A stretch of 5,588 bases of DNA from an uncultured beta proteobacterium (GCA_903938955.1 CAJAFJ010000566.1:1-5588); one strand, 5' to 3'. Counted from the first letter of the stretch, positions 1-5,285 are shown. Numbers and translations are program-made. Notes: generated by a model not told the origin, from the letters alone.

Positions 1-66
1 CAAAGCATTGTGTGAGCGGTGCATACCGCGCTTGGAAGGTGATTTCTTGTTTTGCTGGACAGCCAT
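1..66 (-). CDS. rpmF: 50S ribosomal protein L32, N-terminal part (runs off the left edge)
   Basis: Reading down the minus strand from the ATG at 66-64 gives 22 codons, [20 protein letters not shown] followed by AL. This is the highly conserved, basic N-terminus of bacterial ribosomal protein bL32 (family knowledge). The protein is a small, roughly 60-residue component of the large ribosomal subunit, so about two thirds of the gene lies outside the window. The start is well supported: an AGGAG Shine-Dalgarno lies at 77-73, 6 nt before the ATG. The gene follows yceD in the same direction with a 107-bp gap, the usual yceD-rpmF pairing that in proteobacteria normally leads into plsX and the fab genes (inferred; not visible here). 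The gap holds a TATAAT hexamer that may give rpmF its own transcript. Confidence 0.96.
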
Positions 67-72
67 GATCTG

Positions 73-77
73 CTCCT
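73..77 (-). promoter_or_regulatory. Shine-Dalgarno of rpmF
   Basis: On the minus strand AGGAG lies 6 nt upstream of the rpmF ATG. It is one of the two good ribosome-binding sites in the window (the other is that of rne) and fixes the L32 start. Confidence 0.85.
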
Positions 78-152
78 GGACGTGTGTGTCGCGAAGGCCG
101 CAACATCTGGGGTTAGTGAAACACGTGCCGATTAATTCACGCGAAGCCTTGA

Positions 153-158
153 ATTATA
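153..158 (-). promoter_or_regulatory. Candidate -10 box of an rpmF promoter
   Basis: The yceD-rpmF gap contains a perfect TATAAT on the minus strand, 86 bp upstream of the rpmF start codon. At 16-18 bp spacing, inside the end of yceD, I find no convincing -35 hexamer, and no extended -10 TG. This is a candidate only. A separate promoter for rpmF would let L32 be made in excess over YceD, which is biologically plausible. Confidence 0.35.
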
Positions 159-173
159 GCGTAGCTGAAAACA

Positions 174-722
174 TCAGGCGGACTTGTCGCCTTGCAGCTT
201 GGCCAACACAGCAAAAGGATTCTTTTTTTCAGCTGATGCAACTTCAAAACCGGGGTCTTCAACGGTCAGTTTGAGCTCAACCGGGCACACCTCATGTCGC
301 GGTACCACGGGCAACGCCATGAGCACCTCGTCTTCAATCAGGTCCGCCAGATTGAAGTCCTTGCTCAAGGCCAGCACATCCTCTTCAGCCTCTTCATCCT
401 GTTCTTCGGCTGCCTCCTCGCTGCCAACAAATCGAAACGACTGTTGCACGGACACCGCAATATCGGCAGGCCCTAGGCAGCGCTGGCACGTCAAAGGCAA
501 ACTGACCTCCACCGTTAAATGAAGCCATACCTGCTCGGCGCTGGCTTCATCAGCACGCACTTCGCCTCGGGCAGACCAGCTCAGCGTCAGATCTGCGCCT
601 AGTCCTTGCGTCTCCTGCATAAGCCGCTCATATTTTGATAGTAAATCGTGTCCGGCGATCTCGCTTGCAGCGTGCGCAAACGCCTTGACGTCCAGATGGG
701 TGGGGGGTGACTCTTGTTTCAT
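174..722 (-). CDS. yceD: YceD/DUF177 family large-subunit rRNA accumulation protein
   Basis: This 182-residue protein matches the DUF177/YceD family in length and layout. In E. coli YceD is required for normal accumulation of 23S rRNA, and the gene almost always sits directly before rpmF, as here (established knowledge). Visible features are the central LPLTCQRCLGP segment with Cys79 and Cys82, a third cysteine in HEVCP (Cys146), an acidic Glu/Asp-rich stretch at about 101-115, the conserved FNLADLIEDEVLMALP block (about 123-138), and the typical NPFAVLAKLQ C-terminus (about 168-177). There is no signal peptide or membrane segment, so it should be cytoplasmic. The ATG at 722 is the natural start, but no strong Shine-Dalgarno precedes it. 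Its start faces maf across 25 bp, so its promoter must overlap the maf coding region or the gap. Confidence 0.93.
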   Translation of the reverse strand: MKQESPPTHLDVKAFAHAASEIAGHDLLSKYERLMQETQGLGADLTLSWSARGEVRADEASAEQVWLHLTVEVSLPLTCQRCLGPADIAVSVQQSFRFVGSEEAAEEQDEEAEEDVLALSKDFNLADLIEDEVLMALPVVPRHEVCPVELKLTVEDPGFEVASAEKKNPFAVLAKLQGDKSA

Positions 723-747
723 GCACGCAGTGTAAGAGAATCACACC
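723..747. promoter_or_regulatory. 25-bp divergent start region between yceD and maf
   Basis: The ATG of yceD (minus) and that of maf (plus) are separated by only 25 bp. The space contains no strong Shine-Dalgarno for yceD and only a weak AAGAGA at 734-739 for maf. No confident sigma70 promoter can be read on either strand: a TTGTTT at 714-719 with a poor -10 is the best on the plus strand, and a TACACT is the best on the minus strand. Both transcripts therefore start inside the opposing gene or have extremely short leaders. Confidence 0.4.
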
Positions 748-1341
748 ATGTCTGAATCTATCCAACGCAAACTCATTCTGGGCTCCACCTCGCCCTACCG
801 TCGTGAATTATTGGCACGCCTACGCCTGCCCTTTGAGGTCGCCGCACCCGAGGTTGATGAAACACCGCAGGTCGCTGAAACACCCAAACAACTGGCCTGC
901 CGCCTCGCCATGGCCAAAGCCCGGGCAGTTGCGGCGCAGTTCCCGGCCGCTGTCGTCATCGGCTCAGACCAGGTCGCCGACCTTGATGGCCAGTCCTTGG
1001 GAAAACCGGGCAACCACGCACGCGCTATGGCACAACTTCAACTCATGCGCGGGAAAACCGTTATTTTTCAAACTGCCGTGGCGGTCGTCTGCCAGGACAC
1101 CCAATTTGCACAGATGGACCTGGCTCAGGTCAAAGTCAAGTTTCGCGACCTGACCGACGCTGAAATCGAAGCCTATTTGTTGGCAGAAACGCCTTACGAC
1201 TGCGCGGGTAGCGCCAAAAGCGAAGGCTTGGGCATCGCCCTGCTGGAATCCATTGACAACGACGACCCGACCGCCTTGGTGGGTCTGCCCATGATACGAA
1301 CCTGCCGGATGATTCAAGCGGCGGGCATCCAACTGCTATGA
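748..1341 (+). CDS. yceF: Maf/YceF-type nucleotide pyrophosphatase (probable m7GTP pyrophosphatase)
   Basis: At 197 residues this has the normal length of a Maf/HAM1-fold protein. The signature motifs appear in order: GSTSPYRRELL (12-22), the acidic EVDE (35-38), IGSDQVA (71-77) with Asp74, LGKPG with Lys86, CAGSAKSEGLGIALLE (152-167) and DDPTALVGLP (172-181). GSDQ in place of the ADT motif of the dTTP/UTP-specific YhdE branch, together with the SEGLG loop, places it in the YceF branch, whose E. coli member hydrolyses m7GTP to m7GMP and pyrophosphate (family knowledge). It probably keeps modified nucleotides out of RNA. It is cytoplasmic, with no signal or membrane segment. It lies next to yceD-rpmF, as in E. 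coli, and its stop overlaps the start of the next gene (ATGA), implying translational coupling. The start at 748 has only a weak Shine-Dalgarno; the substrate is inferred from the subfamily. Confidence 0.93.
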   Translation: MSESIQRKLILGSTSPYRRELLARLRLPFEVAAPEVDETPQVAETPKQLACRLAMAKARAVAAQFPAAVVIGSDQVADLDGQSLGKPGNHARAMAQLQLMRGKTVIFQTAVAVVCQDTQFAQMDLAQVKVKFRDLTDAEIEAYLLAETPYDCAGSAKSEGLGIALLESIDNDDPTALVGLPMIRTCRMIQAAGIQLL

Positions 1342-2129
1342 ACATGACAACGCCAACCCACAACGCCGCTCAAACCAAAGGCAAGCTCTTTCTTGTGCCA
1401 GCACCGCTGGATTTTGGCTGCGACAGCGAATCCAGTCTGCAAAACACCATGCCGTGGGGCACCCTTGAAGTGGCGGCCAGAATCCAGTTTTGGGTTTGTG
1501 AAAATGCCAAATCAGCGCGCGCGTACCTGAAACGGGTGCATGAAATCACCCCTCTGAGCAACCCTATTCAAGCCCTCAAAATTCAGGAATTACCACGCGA
1601 AGTACATAAAAAAGGCGACCACACCGGCAACTTCGATGCTCGCCACCTGCTGGCACCTGCGCTGGAAGGCCATGACGTCGGTTTGGTGAGCGAAGCCGGC
1701 ATGCCTGCGGTGGCCGACCCCGGCTCCTCCGTGGTGCGTGCCGCCCACGATCTGGGGATTGAGGTAATTCCCCTGACCGGCCCGGTATCGCTTTTACTGG
1801 CCTTGGCTGCCAGTGGGCTCAATGGCCAGAATTTCGCATTTGTGGGCTACCTGCCGCAAGACGCTTCGGAGCGCGCCCAACGCCTCAAGGAGCTTGAAGC
1901 GCTGGCGCTCAGAAACGGGCAAACCCAAATGTTCATTGAGACCCCATACCGCAATGTCGCCATGCTGCAGACGCTGCTGCAAACCCTGCAGCCCAATACC
2001 CGGTTGGCGATCAGCAGCGGGCTGACGCTGGTCAGCGGCAGCTGCGTGAGTGACAGCATCAAGAACTGGCGCCAAAAGAAGGCACCACTCAACAACTCGA
2101 CCCCGGCCGTGTTTGCCCTGGGTCGATAA
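1338..2129 (+). CDS. RsmI-like SAM-dependent methyltransferase (tetrapyrrole methylase fold), divergent
   Basis: The 263-residue product belongs to the COG0313-like tetrapyrrole methylase family that includes RsmI, the 16S rRNA C1402 2'-O-methyltransferase. The middle part is clear: GLVSEAGMPAVADPG (115-129), then VVRAAHDLGIEVIPLTGPVS (132-151), LLALAASGLNGQNFAFVGYLP (153-173) and IETPYRN (200-206). The ends differ from true RsmI. The N-terminal VATPIGNLxD loop is replaced by LVPAPLDFGCDS (19-30), the CEDTR segment reads CENAKSAR (54-61), and the VARELTK-type segment reads ISSGLTL (225-231). It is therefore probably a paralogue with another or unknown substrate, and I give no gene symbol. The ATG at 1338 overlaps the maf stop by 4 nt; Met3 (1344) is a possible alternative start. 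There is no strong ribosome-binding site, which fits coupling to maf. Confidence 0.85.
   Translation: MNMTTPTHNAAQTKGKLFLVPAPLDFGCDSESSLQNTMPWGTLEVAARIQFWVCENAKSARAYLKRVHEITPLSNPIQALKIQELPREVHKKGDHTGNFDARHLLAPALEGHDVGLVSEAGMPAVADPGSSVVRAAHDLGIEVIPLTGPVSLLLALAASGLNGQNFAFVGYLPQDASERAQRLKELEALALRNGQTQMFIETPYRNVAMLQTLLQTLQPNTRLAISSGLTLVSGSCVSDSIKNWRQKKAPLNNSTPAVFALGR
2097..2126. other. Inverted repeat at the convergent gene ends
   Basis: A 7-bp perfect inverted repeat, TCGACCC (2097-2103) and GGGTCGA (2120-2126), encloses 16 nt that can add a short GGC/GCC pairing. It lies in the last codons of the methyltransferase gene, directly before its TAA. It may help end the plus-strand transcript at the convergent junction with sppA. 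No T-run follows on either strand, so it is not a standard intrinsic terminator. Confidence 0.35.
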
Positions 2130-2135
2130 GTCACC

Positions 2136-3182
2136 TCAGCGAATCGCCGGGATCGATTGAAGGGCGCGCACCGAGCCTTCGCCAATGGAAGCGCCAAACC
2201 GCTTCACGAGGCGCTCGGCCACATTCTCCCGGCGGGTGTAGTCCACAAGATCCTCGGCCTTCACGATCTCGCGCGCCACATAAGCCAAGCTGCCCAACTG
2301 GTCCGCCAGACCCAGTTCAATCGCCTGCTGACCACTCCAGAACAGACCACTGAAGGTTTCGGGTGTTTCCTTCAACCGGTCGCCACGACCGGCCTTGACC
2401 ACGTCAATGAACTGCTTGTGAATCTGATCGAGCATAGTTTGCGCAAACACGCGCTGCTTTTCGGTTTGCGGGCTGAAGGGGTCCAGAAAACCTTTGTTCT
2501 CGCCAGCCGTCATGAGGCGGCGCTCGACGCCCAGCTTGTCCATCAGGCCCGTGAAGCCAAAGCCATCCATCAACACGCCAATGCTGCCCACAATGCTGGC
2601 CTTGTCGACAAAAATCTTGTCGGCGGCGACTGCAATGTAATAAGCAGCCGACGCACATGATTCTTCGACCACCGCATAGACCGGCTTGTTGTGCAACACC
2701 TTCAGGCGCCGGATCTCATCGTTGATGATGCCCGCCTGGACCGGGCTGCCACCCGGCGAATTAATCAACAAGACAACCGCCTGAGCGCCCGCGTCTTCAA
2801 AGGCGCCACGCAAGGCGTCGACAATCAACTCGGCACTGGCATCGGCGCCGGAGGCAATTTCACCCTTGATCTCCACTACCGCGGTGTGGGGTGCTGAAAC
2901 ATCCTTGGCGGGACCATTCTGATCGATCGCGATCCATGCCACGATCACAAACACCGCCAACCAGGCCAAGCGCACAAAATTACGCCAGCGACGCGCCAGG
3001 CGCTGCTCGTTGAGCGACGCAAACGCCAGTTTCTCCAACGTGGCACGCTCCCAATTCAAGCCATCCAAAGCGCCTTCTTTAGCGCTCTTTTTCGCCCCAT
3101 TCTGGGGGTCTGCAGCTTGGTGGGAGGAAGATTCAGCGTGAGGAGCTGTGGCGGATGCTTCTGGAATAAGGGGATCGGTCAT
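2136..3182 (-). CDS. sppA: Signal peptide peptidase SppA-like S49 serine peptidase (short form, membrane-anchored)
   Basis: This 348-residue protein matches the short, single-domain form of peptidase family S49, as opposed to the E. coli SppA with a tandem domain of about 600 residues. Residues 1-65 form a polar Ala/Ser/Lys-rich tail ending in a basic RLARRWRNFVR segment. One hydrophobic helix follows (about 72-86, LAWLAVFVIVAWIAI), so the catalytic domain should lie on the periplasmic side. Family landmarks are LLINSPGGSPVQAG (138-151), the nucleophile region VVEESCASAAYYIAVAADKI with probable catalytic Ser178, the SIVGSIGVL block (196-204), and the AGENKGFLDPFSP segment with probable general-base Lys230 (Ser/Lys dyad). 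The family degrades cleaved signal peptides and other small membrane peptides. It follows the HAD gene by 54 bp and is probably the last gene of the rluC operon. No good Shine-Dalgarno precedes the ATG, but the next Met is residue 204, so this start or a non-ATG codon close to it is required. Confidence 0.92.
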   Translation of the reverse strand: MTDPLIPEASATAPHAESSSHQAADPQNGAKKSAKEGALDGLNWERATLEKLAFASLNEQRLARRWRNFVRLAWLAVFVIVAWIAIDQNGPAKDVSAPHTAVVEIKGEIASGADASAELIVDALRGAFEDAGAQAVVLLINSPGGSPVQAGIINDEIRRLKVLHNKPVYAVVEESCASAAYYIAVAADKIFVDKASIVGSIGVLMDGFGFTGLMDKLGVERRLMTAGENKGFLDPFSPQTEKQRVFAQTMLDQIHKQFIDVVKAGRGDRLKETPETFSGLFWSGQQAIELGLADQLGSLAYVAREIVKAEDLVDYTRRENVAERLVKRFGASIGEGSVRALQSIPAIR

Positions 3183-3215
3183 TTAAAACTCTAGGGGTTT
3201 CAGGTTGTGGGCAGT

Positions 3216-3232
3216 ATGCCTGCGCCAGGCGT
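3216..3232. other. Small hairpin in the HAD-sppA gap
   Basis: The inverted repeat GCCTG (3218-3222) CGC CAGGC (3226-3230) can be extended by a wobble pair and an A-T pair to 3216-3232. It occupies part of the 54-bp gap between the HAD gene and sppA. It could act as an mRNA stabilising or processing element between the two genes. There is no T-tract, so it is not an intrinsic terminator. Confidence 0.3.
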
Positions 3233-3236
3233 GCGT

Positions 3237-3899
3237 TTATAGATTAAGCAATAACCAGTCGTGTAATTCACGCACGGAATGAGCCACAAACAAGGGTTTC
3301 AACGCCGTGAACGCCTCTGGCGCATGGGCGCCGTAACTCACACCCACACTCGGGCAACCGGCATTCAGGGCCATTTGCAAGTCATGCGTCGTGTCGCCAA
3401 TCATGAGCGTGCGCTCTGGCTCGGCACCCAGCTCGTGCATCAACTCATGCAACATGCGGGGATGTGGCTTACCCGCGGTTTCATCCGCCGTGCGCGAGCC
3501 ATCAAACAGACCTTGGAGTTCGACTGCCCGCAACGTGTCGTCCAGGCCACGCCGACTCTTGCCCGTGGCCACGGCCAGACAGGACTGGCGCATTTTCAAG
3601 TCCGCCAGCATCGGCAGAACGCCATCAAAAAGACTGATGTCATCCTGATGAGTCGTGTAGTGGTGGCGATAACGAGCGCCCAGCTCGGGGTACTTGGCTT
3701 CCGGCACATCGGGGGCCGCATGGGCCAGCGCCTGCATCAACCCCATGCCGATCACATAGGCGGCATCCTTGTCACTGGGTCGGGCACCGCCCACATCGCA
3801 GACGGCGTCTTGAATACAGCGCGTGATGATGGCGGTGGAGTCAAAGAGCGTGCCGTCCCAGTCAAAGGCAATCAAATCAAACTGTCGTGTACGGGTCAT
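3237..3899 (-). CDS. HAD subfamily IA hydrolase, phosphoglycolate-phosphatase-like
   Basis: Starting at the ATG at 3899, the protein has 220 residues, the normal length of a Gph-like HAD-IA phosphatase. All four HAD motifs are present: motif I FDWDGTLFDS (12-21) with nucleophile Asp13 and acid/base Asp15, motif II AVATGKS (109-115) with Thr112, the motif III lysine in AGKPHP (Lys144), and motif IV MIGDTTHDL (166-174) with Asp169 and Asp173. The region between motifs I and II is the small helical cap. The enzyme should be a cytoplasmic Mg2+-dependent phosphomonoesterase. 2-Phosphoglycolate is the default family substrate, but close paralogues use other sugar phosphates, so no symbol is given. 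It follows rluC by one base (TGA-T-ATG), which indicates tight coupling. A longer reading from a TTG at 3941 would add 14 residues before motif I and overlap rluC, and is less likely. Confidence 0.92.
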   Translation of the reverse strand: MTRTRQFDLIAFDWDGTLFDSTAIITRCIQDAVCDVGGARPSDKDAAYVIGMGLMQALAHAAPDVPEAKYPELGARYRHHYTTHQDDISLFDGVLPMLADLKMRQSCLAVATGKSRRGLDDTLRAVELQGLFDGSRTADETAGKPHPRMLHELMHELGAEPERTLMIGDTTHDLQMALNAGCPSVGVSYGAHAPEAFTALKPLFVAHSVRELHDWLLLNL

Positions 3900-3900
3900 A

Positions 3901-4935
3901 TCAGGTCGGCGCAGGCGCCGCATGGGTGGCAAAAGTATCAAGTTCCAGCGGCAAATGCGCCATCAATTCAACCCGCTCACCACTGGCCGGGTGGTTGAAC
4001 TGCAAGCGCCAGGCATGCAAAAACATGCGCTTCAGGGCGGGCAACTTGCCGACCCGCTGCAAGGTCTTGTTCAAATCAAAGTCGCCGTATTTATCGTCCC
4101 CCACAATCGGGAAACCTTCACTGGCGAGGTGAACGCGAATCTGATGTGTGCGCCCGGTCTTGATGGTGACTTCAAGCAAAGTAAAAGCCGTGGCAGCGCT
4201 GGGACGCACTTTCACCAAAGTGACTGAAGGCATGCCGTTAGGGTCATCTTTGGCCACCACTTTGACGCGCCGCTCACCCTCGGACCCATCTTTGTTGTCC
4301 AACAGGTATTTGTGCAGGGGCTTGTCCAACACTTTTTTATTGGCAGGCCAGCGCCCGGACACCAGCGCCAGATACGTCTTGCCGGTTTCACGCTCACGAA
4401 ACTGATTTTGCAGATGGGTCAGCGCACTGCGCTTTTTGGCAATCAACAAAATACCGCTGGTTTCCCGATCCAGCCGATGCACCAGCTCCAGAAATTTGGA
4501 CTGGGGCCGGGCCATGCGCATTTGCTCAATCACGCCAAAACTCACGCCCGAACCACCATGCACGGCCACGCCTGACGGCTTGTCAATGGCAATCAGATGC
4601 TCGTCTTCAAACAGAATCGTGAAATCGCGGGCCGGTGCGTCTCTGGCGATGGATTGCGCCATAGCTTCGGCTTTTTCTGCCACCCGCTCAGAAATTCTGA
4701 CCGGCGGCAAACGAACCAAATCACCCGCGGCGACCCGGGAGTCAGCCGAGGCCCGCCCCTTGTTAACCCGGACCTCGCCGCTGCGGATGATGCGGTACAC
4801 ATGGGTCTTGGGCACGCCCTTGAGGTGGCGCATCAAAAAGTTATCGAGACGCTGCCCGGCCGAGTCTTCATCGACGAGAACCGTTTTAACCTGGGGCAAT
4901 GGGGGTGCGGGATTGACCCCTATAATGTGTTTCAC
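3901..4935 (-). CDS. rluC: 23S rRNA pseudouridine synthase RluC (positions 955/2504/2580 type)
   Basis: This 344-residue protein has the RluC/RluD architecture. An N-terminal S4 RNA-binding domain (about 26-77, including AGQRLDNFL and HVYRIIRSGEVRVNKGR) is followed by the RluA-type catalytic domain. Visible motifs are ILFEDEHLIAIDKPSGVAVHGG (107-128), the catalytic HRLDRETSG (153-161) with Asp156, and the TGRTHQIRVHL segment (260-270). E. coli RluC converts three uridines in the peptidyl-transferase region of 23S rRNA to pseudouridine. The S4 domain, the divergent rne neighbour and the yceD-side genes all support RluC over RluD. The start appears to be a GTG at 4935-4933. The next Met in frame is residue 35, inside the S4 domain, so a non-ATG start is needed. 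No Shine-Dalgarno is visible before it. It heads an apparent operon rluC-HAD-sppA; a minus-strand promoter should lie in 4936-5100, but none is convincing. Confidence 0.93.
   Translation of the reverse strand: MKHIIGVNPAPPLPQVKTVLVDEDSAGQRLDNFLMRHLKGVPKTHVYRIIRSGEVRVNKGRASADSRVAAGDLVRLPPVRISERVAEKAEAMAQSIARDAPARDFTILFEDEHLIAIDKPSGVAVHGGSGVSFGVIEQMRMARPQSKFLELVHRLDRETSGILLIAKKRSALTHLQNQFRERETGKTYLALVSGRWPANKKVLDKPLHKYLLDNKDGSEGERRVKVVAKDDPNGMPSVTLVKVRPSAATAFTLLEVTIKTGRTHQIRVHLASEGFPIVGDDKYGDFDLNKTLQRVGKLPALKRMFLHAWRLQFNHPASGERVELMAHLPLELDTFATHAAPAPT
4921..4926 (+). promoter_or_regulatory. Candidate -10 box (TATAAT) pointing toward rne, inside the rluC start
   Basis: A perfect TATAAT on the plus strand lies within the codons for Ile4-Ile5 of rluC. 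If used, transcription would begin near 4932 and give rne a leader of roughly 525 nt. A TTGACC lies only 2 bp upstream, far too close to be its -35, and the hexamers at 16-18 bp spacing (around 4897-4904) do not resemble TTGACA. This is a candidate only, but no better plus-strand promoter is visible further down. Confidence 0.35.
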
Positions 4936-4978
4936 TAGCGATGTGCTGCAAATGGTTGATTTAACGACAAGTTAACTG

Positions 4979-5001
4979 ACTAAAAGTGAATTTTAGTTCA
5001 C
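4979..5001. repeat. Two overlapping inverted repeats, A/T-rich
   Basis: ACTAAAA (4979-4985) and TTTTAGT (4991-4997) form a perfect 7-bp inverted repeat around GTGAA. The same GTGAA (4986-4990) can instead pair with TTCAC (4997-5001). The two hairpins exclude each other. As DNA, the first could also be a protein-binding palindrome near the rluC or rne promoter. Just upstream, TTAAC (4961-4965) and GTTAA (4971-4975) form a third small inverted repeat. Confidence 0.45.
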
Positions 5002-5056
5002 CCACCCTCACCAGCCCCGCCAGTACGTCGATACCGCCAATTGTTCATGTACGCAA

Positions 5057-5079
5057 ACCGCCAGCCAGATGCCTGCGGT
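5057..5079 (+). other. Small GC-rich hairpin in the rne leader
   Basis: ACCGC (5057-5061) is complementary to GCGGT (5075-5079), with a 13-nt loop. It is short and could arise by chance; it is listed as part of the leader's series of hairpins. Confidence 0.25.
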
Positions 5080-5137
5080 GGCCTGCAAAACGAACGGTCA
5101 AGACGACGCCTTGAACTACTGATACGGAATACCCAAA

Positions 5138-5162
5138 GTTCACAGACATCTTGTCTGTGAAC
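5138..5162. repeat. Perfect 25-nt hairpin (11-bp stem, 3-nt loop)
   Basis: GTTCACAGACA (5138-5148) is the exact reverse complement of TGTCTGTGAAC (5152-5162), separated by TCT. It is the strongest local hairpin in the window. No T-run follows on either strand (GGAATG downstream on plus, TTTGGG on minus), so an intrinsic terminator is unlikely. It could be an RNase E recognition or stabilising hairpin in the rne leader, a DNA-binding palindrome, or a copy of a dispersed repeat. Confidence 0.7.
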
Positions 5163-5165
5163 GGA

Positions 5166-5285
5166 ATGAAGCGAGATGATTGTGTTGATGCGCCTGATTC
5201 AAATATGCCAACGGTGCGTTTTCGCCCCGTTTTTCGGCATGGATTGGCCATCAGCCCCCGTAAAACGGGCGCAACCAGCTATTAG
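5166..5285 (+). other. Possible 39-codon upstream reading frame in the rne leader
   Basis: An ATG at 5166, three bases after the 25-nt hairpin, opens a frame of 39 codons ending at TAG 5283-5285. The product begins MKRDDCVDAP and ends with a basic segment ending KTGATSY. It spans the compound hairpin at 5223-5271, and its stop codon overlaps the small hairpin at 5278-5294, so translating ribosomes would disturb both. The only purine-rich signal (GGA) is too close to the ATG to be a good ribosome-binding site, and I recognise no family. An open frame of this size can easily occur by chance. Confidence 0.15.
5223..5271 (+). other. Compound hairpin in the rne leader
   Basis: The outer arm CGCCC-c-GTTTT (5223-5233, C5228 bulged) pairs with AAAACGGGCG (5262-5271). 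Inside it, CGG (5235-5237) can pair with CCG (5258-5260), and ATGG (5239-5242) pairs with CCAT (5248-5251). A competing local hairpin, CCCGT (5257-5261) with ACGGG (5265-5269), would break the outer helix. The segment thus offers two alternative RNA folds. Confidence 0.5.

Noticed and set aside
3900..3941. Longer HAD protein starting at a TTG at 3941
   Set aside because: It would overlap rluC by 41 bp and add a basic, non-conserved tail before the HAD motif I. The ATG at 3899, one base after the rluC stop, gives the usual N-terminus.
3279..3998. A 239-codon plus-strand open frame opposite the HAD gene and the end of rluC
   Set aside because: It lies antisense to two genes with complete catalytic motifs, and its composition (many His, Arg, Gln) is that of a reverse-strand shadow in GC-rich DNA.
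4913..4926. TTGACC next to TATAAT read as a complete sigma70 promoter
   Set aside because: The two hexamers are only 2 bp apart, compared with about 17 bp in a functional promoter; only the -10 is kept as a candidate.
4941..4964. Seven-codon mini-frame (MCCKWLI) at the start of the rne leader as a leader peptide
   Set aside because: No ribosome-binding site, far from rne, and short frames of this size are expected by chance.
4436..4975. A 179-codon plus-strand open frame opposite rluC
   Set aside because: Antisense to the S4 and catalytic domains of rluC; no recognisable domain and no credible start signal.
5138..5170. Intrinsic terminator at the 25-nt hairpin
   Set aside because: No T-run follows on plus (GGAATGAAG) or on minus (TTTGGG), and on the plus strand it would stop transcription before rne.
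5045..5251. A 68-codon minus-strand reading frame in the rluC-rne gap, with a G-rich stretch before its ATG
   Set aside because: It runs through the inverted repeats, so its sequence is partly palindromic (FTDKMSVN comes from the 25-nt hairpin). It matches no family I know, and its start lies inside the compound hairpin. Most likely a chance frame in a structured leader.
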